Below are positions 6,724 through 14,710 of a DNA stretch of 16,062 nt, in pieces. Under the pieces are notes generated by a model. That model was given only the letters and a program-made list of their open reading frames with translations, did no database searches and was not told the origin of the DNA. How positions within the stretch are numbered: the first letter of the stretch is position 1; each line of letters starts with the position of its first letter. This DNA is from SKVR01 sp964410015 (GTDB taxonomy: Bacteria; Bacteroidota; Bacteroidia; Bacteroidales; UBA7960): NCBI GenBank assembly GCA_964410015.1, contig CAYPFV010000068.1, positions 1-16,062 on the forward strand. The letters run 5' to 3'. The position numbers and the translations under genes were made by a program.

Positions 6724-8799
6724 CTAGGCAACTATGCTGCCATCATGAATACGCTTGTCAGGTTGCACAAATGACAGTTTACCATTACTGTCTGCTGCCA
6801 TCAGAATCATACCATGCGATTCAATACCTTTTATTGTTTTGGGTTTGAGATTCGCCAAAAGCACCACCTGTCTGCCCGTAATATCCTCGGGTTTGTAATA
6901 CTCCGCAATGCCTGATACCACTGTGCGCGTTTCTACCCCGGTTTCAAGCGTAAGTTTGAGTAGTTTTTTTGTTTTGGCTACCTTTTCAGCATTTTTAATG
7001 GTGGCAATCCGCAAATCCATTTTGGCGAAATCTTCATAAGCAACAGGCTCTTTAAAATCTACGGGTTTATTTTGCTCTTGGTCTGTATTCGCTTTTTTTG
7101 TTTGTATCAATTTATCGATTTGCTTTTGAACGGTTTCATCTTCAATTTTTGAAAAAAGAAATTCAGGTTTGCCGATCTGTTGTCCGGGTAAAATTATATC
7201 CTCAGATGCCGTTTGATCCCAACCCAGCTTTTTCATATTCAGCATTTGAAGCATTTTGGATGAAGTGAATGGCAAAAAGGGTTCAGATAAAACAGCAAGC
7301 ATGGAACAAATGCGCAAACTTATATAAAGGATTGTTTCTACTCTTGCCGGGTTTTGTTTGAAAATTTTCCATGGCTCCTGATCCGTCAAATATTTGTTTC
7401 CCAACCTGGCAAGGTTCATCATTTCATTCAATGCTTCTCTGAATTTATAAATTTCCAGGTTGTTTCCAATGCTATCAGGAAATTTTGTCATTTTTTCCAG
7501 TACTTCACGGTCTTCTGGCCTTAACTCTCCTTTTGCCGGCACTTTCCCTTGAAAATATTTTTGTGTGAGTACAAGTGTACGATTCACAAAATTACCCAGT
7601 ATCGCAAGTAATTCGTTATTATTGCGTGCCTGAAAATCTTTCCAGGTAAAGTCATTATCTTTGGTTTCGGGAGCAGCCGCACACAAAACATACCTCAGAA
7701 CATCTTCCTGCCCCTGAAATTCTTCCAAATATTCATGCAACCAAACTGCCCAGTTGCGGCTGGTAGATATTTTATCCCCTTCAAGATTCAAAAATTCGTT
7801 GGCTGGCACATTTTCAGGCAATATGTAAGATCCTTCGGCATACAGCATACTTGGAAAAATAATACAATGAAAAACAATGTTATCTTTTCCAATAAAGTGT
7901 ACAAGTTTGCTTTGACTATCTTTCCACCAGGGTTCCCAGTCTTTACCAGTTTTACTACTCCACTCGCGTGTGGCAGATATATAACCAATAGGTGCATCAA
8001 ACCAAACATACAGCACTTTGCCCACGGCATTTTTTAAAGGAACTTTTACTCCCCAATCAAGATCCCGGGTTACCGCTCTGGGTTGTAAACCCTGATCAAT
8101 CCAGGATTTGCATTGTCCGTATACATTCGACTTCCAATCGTTTTTATGCTCTTCCAGTATCCATTGTGTGAGCATTTTCTCATAATCCTGCAAAGGTAAA
8201 TACCAATGTCTGGTTTTCTTCATAACAGGTTTCTCTCCACTTAATACTGATGAAGGATTGATTAAATCCGCAGGACTAAGTGAAGTTCCACAATTCTCGC
8301 ACTGGTCGCCGTAGGCTTTTTCGTAACCGCAATGGGGGCAGGTACCGGTTATATAGCGATCTGCCAGAAATTGACTATTGCCCTGATCATAATATTGTTC
8401 AGATTCTTTCTCGGTAAGCTTTCCTTTCTCATAAAGGGTTTTAAAAAAAACTGACGCAGTTTCGTGGTGGATGGGCGCAGAAGTGCGACTGTAAACATCA
8501 AATGAAATACCAAATTTCTCAAAAGAATTTTTGATCATGTTATGGTATTTATCTACAACCTCCTGAGGGGAAATATTCTCTTTGCGGGCTTTTATCGTAA
8601 TGGGCACACCATGCTCATCGCTTCCCCCGATAAACAATACCTCACGTCCTTTGAGCCGCAGATAGCGTGCATAAATGTCTGCTGGTACATATACACCTGC
8701 AAGATGCCCAATATGAACAGGTCCGTTTGCATAAGGCAAAGCAGAAGTTATTGTGTATTTTTTAAACTCTTTTGATCCCTTCTGATTTTTATTGCTCAT
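6724..8799 (-). CDS. metG: Methionyl-tRNA synthetase
   Basis: A 691-residue class I synthetase that joins methionine to tRNA-Met (initiator and elongator) in the cytosol. The signature HIGH is at 29-32 in LPYANGPVHIGHLAG. Four zinc-binding cysteines, Cys154, 157, 167 and 170, form a CxxC...CxxC knuckle. The KMSKS loop appears as KISTS (343-347). The anticodon-binding helical domain spans about 390-540. The C-terminal EMAP/Trbp111-like domain spans about 585-691 (FAKMDLRIATIKNAEKV, LANLKPKTIKGIESHGM) and supports dimerisation and tRNA binding. Length and architecture are normal for the long form. The ATG at 8799 gives a short charged leader before the YTITSALPYANG strand. Confidence 0.97.
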   Translation of the reverse strand: MSNKNQKGSKEFKKYTITSALPYANGPVHIGHLAGVYVPADIYARYLRLKGREVLFIGGSDEHGVPITIKARKENISPQEVVDKYHNMIKNSFEKFGISFDVYSRTSAPIHHETASVFFKTLYEKGKLTEKESEQYYDQGNSQFLADRYITGTCPHCGYEKAYGDQCENCGTSLSPADLINPSSVLSGEKPVMKKTRHWYLPLQDYEKMLTQWILEEHKNDWKSNVYGQCKSWIDQGLQPRAVTRDLDWGVKVPLKNAVGKVLYVWFDAPIGYISATREWSSKTGKDWEPWWKDSQSKLVHFIGKDNIVFHCIIFPSMLYAEGSYILPENVPANEFLNLEGDKISTSRNWAVWLHEYLEEFQGQEDVLRYVLCAAAPETKDNDFTWKDFQARNNNELLAILGNFVNRTLVLTQKYFQGKVPAKGELRPEDREVLEKMTKFPDSIGNNLEIYKFREALNEMMNLARLGNKYLTDQEPWKIFKQNPARVETILYISLRICSMLAVLSEPFLPFTSSKMLQMLNMKKLGWDQTASEDIILPGQQIGKPEFLFSKIEDETVQKQIDKLIQTKKANTDQEQNKPVDFKEPVAYEDFAKMDLRIATIKNAEKVAKTKKLLKLTLETGVETRTVVSGIAEYYKPEDITGRQVVLLANLKPKTIKGIESHGMILMAADSNGKLSFVQPDKRIHDGSIVA

Positions 8800-8851
8800 A
8801 AATTGTTTTTTCGACTGTTTTTTGTTGAATTTAACGGTTTTAAAGAATTTG

Positions 8852-8859
8852 CAAATTTA
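8852..8859 (-). promoter_or_regulatory. Possible -7 box for metG
   Basis: On the minus strand TAAATTTG matches TAnnTTTG about 53 nt before the metG start. No TTTG lies at a proper -33 distance, so the promoter is only half supported. Confidence 0.4.
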
Positions 8860-8933
8860 TAAAATAGACCCGAATTATAAGTGAATTATTGAGATGCCAT
8901 GACGCAATTCAGCATATTATTGTTTATTTGGTC

Positions 8934-8983
8934 AAAAAAAAAACCAACCAAAATACCGTTATAGTTCTAAAGAATAAGAGTTG
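8934..8983 (-). terminator. Weak terminator-like structure downstream of the kinase
   Basis: On the minus strand CCAAC (8983-8979) can pair with GTTGG (8947-8943), directly followed by nine T. The U-tract is good, but the stem is only 5 bp with a loop of about 31 nt. This is therefore a tentative back-up terminator for the kinase gene. Confidence 0.25.
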
Positions 8984-9005
8984 GATATCTGTTACAAAAA
9001 ATCAT

Positions 9006-9060
9006 AACCCCCAAAAAAGAACATATTAAAAACGAAAAAGAAATTAAACTTTTTGGGGTT
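9006..9060 (-). terminator. Inverted repeat overlapping the 3' end of the kinase gene
   Basis: AACCCCCAAAAAAG (9006-9019) and CTTTTTGGGGTT (9049-9060) are complementary apart from one extra C and one extra A, and are separated by 29 nt. On the minus strand the first arm encodes the last kinase residues and the second arm lies after its TAA, followed by ATGATTTTTTG. It may act as a terminator or 3'-end stabiliser, though the loop is large. Confidence 0.4.
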
Positions 9061-12000
9061 TATATCCCATGATTTTTTCCAGCAGTTTAGGATAATCAAA
9101 AGGTTTTGTTATAAAATCATCCAGACCTGCTTTAAAGGCCTGGTTTCGTGTTTCTTTAAAGGCATCTGCCGTAAGGGCAATAATTGGTATTGAAGGGTTT
9201 TTAAATTTTTTTTCTTTGTTTTCCCGAATGATTTTGGTTGCCTGATAACCATCAATACCCGGCAACAGCAAATCCATAAGAACCAGATCAAAATCCTGAT
9301 TTTGCATGATATTAAGAGCTTCTTCTGCTGTTCCTGCGATTACAAGTTCTGCCTTCCATTTGTTTTGAATTACTTTTCTGCCAACAAACTGATTCATTTT
9401 ATCATCTTCTACCAAAAGTATTTTCATCCCTTCCAGGGTTTTTCCTTCAGTTATCTTTTTTAATAATTTATCATGTCTGAAGTCAGGATTTCCTTCTTCC
9501 ATCTCAATAAAAAATCTGAATACCGACCCTTTCCCGGGTTGACTTTTGGCTTCAATTTTTCCTCCCTGCAATTCAACCAGTTTTTTACAAATACTTAATC
9601 CCAGTCCGCTTCCACCATATTTTCTACCAGTATCAACCTCAGCCTGTGTGAATTTTTCAAAAATAGCATCCAGTCTGTTTTCGGAGATTCCTATACCTGT
9701 ATCTCTTACCTCAAAGAAAATGCGTTTATCTTTTGGATCATCAGAGATTTTCTCTATGCGAAGGGTTACATTCCCTTTTTCGGTAAATTTAAGTGCGTTG
9801 GAAAGCAAATTGTACAAAATTTGCTTCAACCGTAAGGTATCTGTTCGTAGTATGTTGGGAACGTTTTTGTCTATATCAATAATAAATTCTAAGTTTTTTT
9901 CTTTAGCTTTCACCTCCAATGATTTGTACAACTCATGAACCAGAGACCTAAGATCAAAATCTTCATTCTCAAATTGTATATTGCCTGATTCAATTTTATT
10001 ATAATCCAGAATATCATCAATAAGCCCCAACAGATGACGGGCAGAAAATTTGACAGATTCCAGATTTTCCATTTGATCCTGATTCGGATTTTCATGCAAC
10101 ATCAAATCTGTAAGGGAAACCACAGCATTCAAAGGAGTTCTGATCTCATGACTCATCAGGGAAAGAAATTCTGACTGCGCTTTTCTTGCCATTTCTGCCT
10201 GTTCTTTTGCTTCTTTCAATTGCTTTTCCGCAAGCCTTTTTTCACTTACATCGCGTATGATAACTTGTACGCGTCTTTTGTTGTTTACATATATCCGGGC
10301 AAAACTAACTTCTGCATCAAAAGCTTCTCCTTTACGCAAATGCAACCAGTCAAAATTCTGAGGTTCGCCATCATTTACTTTTTTGATAATGTTTTTATAA
10401 ACAGCAGAACTCTTTTCACTGTTATACTGATACTCGGGACTAATATCAAGGTAAGATTTTCCGAGGAGTTTATGGCGTGACAGACCCAAAAGTTCGATTG
10501 CTTTCTGATTACAGTCAATGATGGTATTTTTTTCGAGGATAAGTATAGGGTCATAAGATTTTTCGAAAAGTGCCTTGAATTTTTGCTCAGACATTTGCAA
10601 ATGGCGCTCCACCATTTTGCGTTGAGTTATGTCTTCAATAAATCCCTCAATATAAAAGTCTTTCTCCGAATTTCTTTCATTGACTTTGCGCAAATGAATT
10701 ACGGTTTGAATAACACTTTTGTTTTTTTTAAGCAACTCTTTTTCAATTACAAATCTGTTTTTATCGCTTTTTACAAGTTGTTTTATAAATCCTTTTTCTT
10801 TATTAAAATCCGGGAAAAATGTTTCAGGATGGTTGTTTATATCCATAAGAAAGTCTACGGTATTGTCATATCCAAATATATTGGCAAAAGACTTGTTGGC
10901 AGATACAAAGGAAAAATTCTGATCGAGTTTAAAAATACCTAAAGAAGAATCTTCGAACATTCTTCGGTTTTTTTCTTCGCTATCAATCAGCCGTTGTTCA
11001 ACCATATTACGGTCATGGATATCAATACAAGTGGCAATAAAACCTCCATAATTACCATCAATATCAGTAAAGAGTCTTCCATGGTTAAGCACCCACCGGT
11101 AATTTGAATACCGATCTTTTAACCGGTATTCTACAACAAAAGGAATTTTACTTTTCAAACTTTGTTGAAAAGCATCAGTAAATATGCGGTTATCCTTTGG
11201 ATGAATAAGGTCTGAAAAATCGATTTCTTTCAATTCCGAAACACTCAATCCAGTAAACTGACACAAAGTTTGGTTGAAATAATTAAATTCTCCTTCCTGA
11301 TTGCATTGCCATATCATTACTGGAAAATCCTGCAATAATTTGAGATAAAAATCGCGCGCTTTTTGAAGTTTTTGTTCAGCAATTTTTCGCTCAGTGATGT
11401 TTTCTTTAATAGCAAGGAAATTAATAATCTGCCCTTCGTTATTTTTTACGGGGCTGATGGTTGCCAATTCCCAAAATAATTCCCCGTTTTTTGTTCTGTT
11501 CAAAAACTCACCATTCCAGGTTTTACCAGACATAATAGTTTGCCACATTCTGTTATAATCTATCGTTGATTTTTCGTATTTCAGAATGCGGGGATTTTGA
11601 CCAATCACTTCATGGGGTGCAAAACCTGTAACTTCATAAAATCTTGGATTGACATACTCTATTATCCCATCTGTATCGGTAATGATTATAGAGTTAGAAC
11701 TTTGCTCAAAAGCTTTTGACAAACGTAGCAAATGTTCTTCGGTTTTTTTGGTTCGGGTAATGTTGCTTACTGTTGCTCTAATTAATAACGTATTGTCTTT
11801 CTGTGAAAAAACAGTTCTGCTCTCCAGCTTGATCCATGTTTCCTCGGCATTTTTTACACGCAATCGTAACTGACTGACTTGGTTTTCGTGCTCATTGTCA
11901 TTCAAACCCTGCAGATGAAAATAAAAAGTATCGCGTGAGTGAAAATTCAGAAAGTTAGATAAGTTTTTATTTACAACTTCCGATTTGGGTAACTGCAACA

Positions 12001-12301
12001 TAATGCAAAACGATTGGTTCGCCTCAAGGATCACTCCTTTTGTATCCATGATCAGATAACCCACAGGTGCAAAGTCGAAAAGATCGGTGTATTTGTTTTT
12101 TTGTGCCTCCAACTCCATTTGGGTTTTAAGCATCTCCTCATTCTGCATCTCAAGCTCTATTTGATGAACCTGCAACTCATGCAGAAGATTCTTAATATCA
12201 GAAATCTGATTTTCTGAAGTCAGATGCTTTTTATTCTCTAACTTTCTGAGTGTTTCTTCTGCTTTTTTTCTTAATAATTCTAACTTATTATCAAAAGACA
12301 T
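9044..12301 (-). CDS. Hybrid sensor histidine kinase with multiple PAS domains and C-terminal receiver
   Basis: A 1085-residue soluble signalling protein with no signal peptide or membrane segment, so it senses a cytosolic cue. Order: N-terminal coiled coil (about 5-70, Glu/Lys/Leu-rich); PAS-like segments at about 70-185, 190-308, 315-436, 442-565 and 570-690, each ending in a DIT/NIT-RK or similar linker; HisKA with phospho-acceptor His718 in LMSHEIRTPLNA; HATPase about 815-935 with N box (NLLSNALKF), DTGIGIS and GGSGLGLS; and a receiver about 958-1078 with acidic residues Glu965-Asp967, phospho-acceptor Asp1010 in VLMDLLLPG, Thr1044 and Lys1066. All catalytic residues are present. No output domain follows the receiver, so a separate phosphotransfer protein or response regulator, not in the window, is expected. 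Ligands cannot be inferred. It is divergent from the AAA+ activator gene. Confidence 0.95.
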   Translation of the reverse strand: MSFDNKLELLRKKAEETLRKLENKKHLTSENQISDIKNLLHELQVHQIELEMQNEEMLKTQMELEAQKNKYTDLFDFAPVGYLIMDTKGVILEANQSFCIMLQLPKSEVVNKNLSNFLNFHSRDTFYFHLQGLNDNEHENQVSQLRLRVKNAEETWIKLESRTVFSQKDNTLLIRATVSNITRTKKTEEHLLRLSKAFEQSSNSIIITDTDGIIEYVNPRFYEVTGFAPHEVIGQNPRILKYEKSTIDYNRMWQTIMSGKTWNGEFLNRTKNGELFWELATISPVKNNEGQIINFLAIKENITERKIAEQKLQKARDFYLKLLQDFPVMIWQCNQEGEFNYFNQTLCQFTGLSVSELKEIDFSDLIHPKDNRIFTDAFQQSLKSKIPFVVEYRLKDRYSNYRWVLNHGRLFTDIDGNYGGFIATCIDIHDRNMVEQRLIDSEEKNRRMFEDSSLGIFKLDQNFSFVSANKSFANIFGYDNTVDFLMDINNHPETFFPDFNKEKGFIKQLVKSDKNRFVIEKELLKKNKSVIQTVIHLRKVNERNSEKDFYIEGFIEDITQRKMVERHLQMSEQKFKALFEKSYDPILILEKNTIIDCNQKAIELLGLSRHKLLGKSYLDISPEYQYNSEKSSAVYKNIIKKVNDGEPQNFDWLHLRKGEAFDAEVSFARIYVNNKRRVQVIIRDVSEKRLAEKQLKEAKEQAEMARKAQSEFLSLMSHEIRTPLNAVVSLTDLMLHENPNQDQMENLESVKFSARHLLGLIDDILDYNKIESGNIQFENEDFDLRSLVHELYKSLEVKAKEKNLEFIIDIDKNVPNILRTDTLRLKQILYNLLSNALKFTEKGNVTLRIEKISDDPKDKRIFFEVRDTGIGISENRLDAIFEKFTQAEVDTGRKYGGSGLGLSICKKLVELQGGKIEAKSQPGKGSVFRFFIEMEEGNPDFRHDKLLKKITEGKTLEGMKILLVEDDKMNQFVGRKVIQNKWKAELVIAGTAEEALNIMQNQDFDLVLMDLLLPGIDGYQATKIIRENKEKKFKNPSIPIIALTADAFKETRNQAFKAGLDDFITKPFDYPKLLEKIMGYKPQKV

Positions 12302-12346
12302 TTTCGTTATTTTCCTGAATCAATTCATTTTATTTTTCTTCCTGTA

Positions 12347-12395
12347 TCAATGAAAAACAATATTCAGTTAAGAAATATTTTTCCCTTTTCATTGA
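12347..12395. repeat. Inverted repeat in the probable 5' leader of the kinase gene
   Basis: TCAATGAAAA (12347-12356) and TTTTCATTGA (12386-12395) are perfect 10-bp inverted repeats. A further AATATT...AATATT pair is nested in the 29-nt spacer. It lies about 46 nt upstream of the kinase ATG. It could be an RNA hairpin in the leader or an operator; there is no evidence to choose between them. Confidence 0.5.
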
Positions 12396-12465
12396 AATTA
12401 CCAATTGATGGGTTGAATTCGAACATTATTTTGTATTGTAACTATAAAAGTAATTGTTTTTAAGA

Positions 12466-12473
12466 CAAAAATA
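12466..12473 (-). promoter_or_regulatory. Possible -7 box for the hybrid kinase
   Basis: On the minus strand TATTTTTG fits TAnnTTTG and would give a leader of about 155-160 nt containing the inverted repeat. The nearest TTTG upstream is only 12 nt away, shorter than usual, so support is partial. Confidence 0.35.
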
Positions 12474-12673
12474 TATTTTTATGTACAAATCTGGTTTCTT
12501 ATTAAACAAATTCTTTGAACTTTTGATCATTAAAACCAAATAGGTATTTCAAAAAAGCCAAATAATGCCTAACAGGCAACAAACCATATGTTGAAAAAGC
12601 AAGGCTGAACATAATGCTTTTGTAAAACTTCAGGAATAAACATTTATTAAAATTCTTTGTCAAAAATAACCTT

Positions 12674-12681
12674 TACCTTTG
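12674..12681 (+). promoter_or_regulatory. -7 box for the AAA+ activator gene
   Basis: TACCTTTG matches TAnnTTTG, with a TTTG at 12656-12659 (14-nt spacing, shorter than usual). Transcription would start near 12686-12688, leaving a leader of about 37 nt before the ATG at 12724. The box overlaps the upstream TTG at 12679, which argues against that codon being the start. Confidence 0.5.
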
Positions 12682-12723
12682 CATGACAAATTGACACTTA
12701 AAAAGCATATTATAAAGATTTTG

Positions 12724-13986
12724 ATGGAGATACAAAGCATAAAACAAAGATTTGGTATAATTGGTCATTCGCCTGTTCTCGACCGCGCCTTAGATGTAGC
12801 AAGGCAGGTAGCCCCAACAGATATAAGCGTATTGATAACAGGTGAAAGTGGTGTTGGTAAGGAGGTGTTTCCAAAAATTATTCATCAACTAAGTGCCCGT
12901 AAACATGGCCCATTCATTGCCGTAAACTGTGGCGCCATACCCGAAGGAACAATAGATAGTGAACTTTTCGGGCATGAGAAAGGGTCTTTTACCGGAGCAC
13001 ATGAGGCACGACGAGGATATTTTGAAGTGGTTAACAACGGCACTATTTTTCTTGATGAAGTTGCCGAGCTGCCTTTGCTTACCCAGGTACGTTTACTCAG
13101 AGTGCTGGAAAGTGGTGAGTTCATGAAAGTGGGGTCATCCAAAGTACTGAAAACAAATGTTAGGGTAGTGGCAGCAACCAATGTAAATTTACAGGAAGCC
13201 ATAAAGTCTGGCAAATTCCGTGAGGATCTTTATTACAGGTTGAACACGGTTCCTATTTACGTACCCCCTTTGCGCGAAAGACAAGAAGATATTATTATGT
13301 TGTTTAAAAAGTTTTCCTCTGATTTCGCCGAAAAATACCGGATGCCTCCTCTGCAACTCACACCCGATGCTGAGCGTGTTTTGCTCAATTATCGTTGGCC
13401 GGGAAACATCAGACAACTGAAAAATATGGCAGAACAAATTTCAGTAATTGAAAATAACAGAATCATTAACCCCGAAATTATCCATAAATATCTGCCTCAT
13501 GCTGCGGATTCCAATCTGCCGGTTTTGGTCAGCGATCTTAAAAAAAATGAAAACGAAATCTCTGAAAGAGACCTCCTTTATAAAGTCCTTTTTGATATGA
13601 AAAAAGATATTGCTGATCTGAAAAAAATCATTGCCGAACTTGACCGGAGTGGATTGGTTAGCGGTGATTTTCAGCAAGAAAATCCACAACTTATAAAAAG
13701 CCTTTATAATGATTTGCAAGACCAAAATAATGATGATCTAATCAGAAAAACTATTGATGAAAAATCAACAAACCGGCAGGATGATCTGCATCAGATCATT
13801 GAAAACTACGAAGAGGAAACCTCATCTATTGGTGAAGAAAACCTTAGTATACAACATAAAGAGAGAGATTTGATCGTAAAAGCACTACAAAAGCACAATG
13901 GAAGAAGAAAAAAGGCAGCTCATGAACTTGGAATCAGCGAAAGAACACTTTACAGGAAAATTAAAGAATACGATATTCGATATTAA
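12724..13986 (+). CDS. Sigma-54-type AAA+ transcriptional activator, Fis-type HTH, no receiver
   Basis: A 420-residue NtrC-class activator that remodels RNA polymerase-sigma-54 by ATP hydrolysis. Walker A is GESGVGKE (40-47). The sigma-54 contact loop is GSFTGA (87-92), a variant of GAFTGA. Walker B is TIFLDE (107-112), with KFREDLYYRL (164-173) and sensor II in GNIRQLKN (227-234). A long acidic and helical linker (about 262-378) leads to a Fis-type helix-turn-helix (about 390-414, NGRRKKAAHELGISERTLYRK). There is no N-terminal receiver, PAS or GAF domain, so control must come through expression or another protein. The ATG at 12724 is chosen because the family's AAA+ module begins with an IQSIKQRFGIIG-like stretch and the promoter -7 box overlaps the upstream TTG. 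lptE follows after 206 nt, an order I recall as conserved in Bacteroidota. Confidence 0.92.
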   Translation: MEIQSIKQRFGIIGHSPVLDRALDVARQVAPTDISVLITGESGVGKEVFPKIIHQLSARKHGPFIAVNCGAIPEGTIDSELFGHEKGSFTGAHEARRGYFEVVNNGTIFLDEVAELPLLTQVRLLRVLESGEFMKVGSSKVLKTNVRVVAATNVNLQEAIKSGKFREDLYYRLNTVPIYVPPLRERQEDIIMLFKKFSSDFAEKYRMPPLQLTPDAERVLLNYRWPGNIRQLKNMAEQISVIENNRIINPEIIHKYLPHAADSNLPVLVSDLKKNENEISERDLLYKVLFDMKKDIADLKKIIAELDRSGLVSGDFQQENPQLIKSLYNDLQDQNNDDLIRKTIDEKSTNRQDDLHQIIENYEEETSSIGEENLSIQHKERDLIVKALQKHNGRRKKAAHELGISERTLYRKIKEYDIRY

Positions 13987-14018
13987 CAATATAAACCTCT
14001 GGAAAAAAATAAATTCAT

Positions 14019-14039
14019 CCAACCTTAAAGTTGGTTTTT
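14019..14039 (+). terminator. Terminator-like hairpin after the activator gene
   Basis: CCAAC (14019-14023) and GTTGG (14030-14034) pair around a 6-nt loop and are followed by five T. The stem is short. It starts 33 nt after the activator stop and is the first of two such hairpins before lptE. Confidence 0.45.
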
Positions 14040-14144
14040 CGTACTTTTATAGTAAAATCAATCCTTTTTCGTTCTATAGGAATGTTTTTTGTCAAACTTA
14101 AACCCCTGAAAAAAGAAACTTTTTTATTGATCAGTTCATATTGG

Positions 14145-14170
14145 CAGGAAACTAACAATCCTGTTTTTTT
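14145..14170 (+). terminator. Second terminator-like hairpin before lptE
   Basis: CAGGA (14145-14149) pairs with TCCTG (14159-14163) around a 9-nt loop, immediately followed by seven T. It ends 22 nt before the lptE ATG. The 5-bp stem is weak, but the U-tract is good. Together with the hairpin at 14019 it suggests partial termination or attenuation between the activator and lptE. Confidence 0.45.
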
Positions 14171-14192
14171 AGTTAAAAATAATAAAACCAAA

Positions 14193-14699
14193 ATGCGCAA
14201 AATAATTCTGCTGATTTTCAGCATTCTCCCTTTTTTATTGTTAACCAGATGTGGAGTATACTCCTTTACAGGAGCTTCCATACCGGTTGAAGCCGAAACT
14301 TTTTCTGTAGATTATTTTCAAAACAATGCATCCCTGGTTCAACCCACACTTAGCCAAATCATTACTGATGCACTTAAAGACCAACTTTCCAGGCAAACAA
14401 ATCTACAACTTGACAATGAAACTGGCGATCTTCATTTTGAAGGCAGCATAACCGGATACAATGTAAGACCCCAGTCAATTGGTGCCGATGATCAGGCCGC
14501 ACAAAACAGACTCACCGTAACGGTAAAAGTCAATTTTTACAACGAATACGAACCTGAAAATAATTTCGAACAATCTTTTTCCCGGTTTTACGACTACGAC
14601 AGTCAAAGAAGCCTTGCCGAGGTTGAAGCTCAAGCCATTGAAGCAATTACAGAAGCACTGGTGGAAGATATCTTTAACCAGGCAGTGGTAAATTGGTAA
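14193..14699 (+). CDS. lptE: LptE-family outer membrane lipoprotein
   Basis: A 168-residue lipoprotein resembling LptE-family proteins of Bacteroidota, which partner LptD in placing lipopolysaccharide in the outer leaflet of the outer membrane. Residues 1-19 are a lipoprotein signal ending LLLTR-Cys20. An Arg just before the Cys is unusual. The mature part shows the family pattern: GVYSFTGASIP (21-31), the FSVDYFQNNASLVQPTLSQ segment (37-55), LKDQLSRQTNLQL (61-73), GDLHFEGSITGY (78-89), LTVTVKVNFYNEYEP (107-121) and FEQSFSRFYDYDS (125-137), ending AVVNW. The ATG at 14193 puts the signal peptide at the N-terminus; an upstream in-frame TTG would add 54 residues before it. The next gene starts 11 nt after the stop, so the two form an operon. 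Confidence 0.87.
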   Translation: MRKIILLIFSILPFLLLTRCGVYSFTGASIPVEAETFSVDYFQNNASLVQPTLSQIITDALKDQLSRQTNLQLDNETGDLHFEGSITGYNVRPQSIGADDQAAQNRLTVTVKVNFYNEYEPENNFEQSFSRFYDYDSQRSLAEVEAQAIEAITEALVEDIFNQAVVNW

Positions 14700-14710
14700 C
14701 TAAATTTCTT

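Larger units (their letters stand above)
12302..12723. other. Divergent intergenic region between the kinase and the AAA+ activator
   Basis: This 422-nt, very AT-rich gap holds no credible gene. It contains an inverted repeat at 12347-12395, a possible minus-strand -7 box at 12466-12473 for the kinase, and a plus-strand -7 box at 12674-12681 for the activator. No GG-N10-GC sigma-54 (-24/-12) site was found on either strand by eye. Confidence 0.6.

Noticed and set aside
9546..9938. 130-codon plus-strand open frame inside the kinase gene
   Set aside because: It lies antisense to the conserved HATPase region and its composition is that of a reverse-strand shadow.
12302..12723. Sigma-54 (-24/-12) promoter in the divergent region
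   Set aside because: The closest candidate, GG at 12603 and GC at 12616, has 11 rather than 10 nt between the dinucleotides, and no other GG-N10-GC was found on either strand.
12724..13986. Hybrid kinase and adjacent activator as a two-component pair
   Set aside because: The activator has no receiver domain, and its usual partner in gene order is lptE, so adjacency to the kinase does not indicate phosphotransfer.
14031..14192. Longer LptE starting at an in-frame TTG
   Set aside because: It would place 54 residues before a clear lipoprotein signal peptide, and the frame crosses the terminator-like hairpins.
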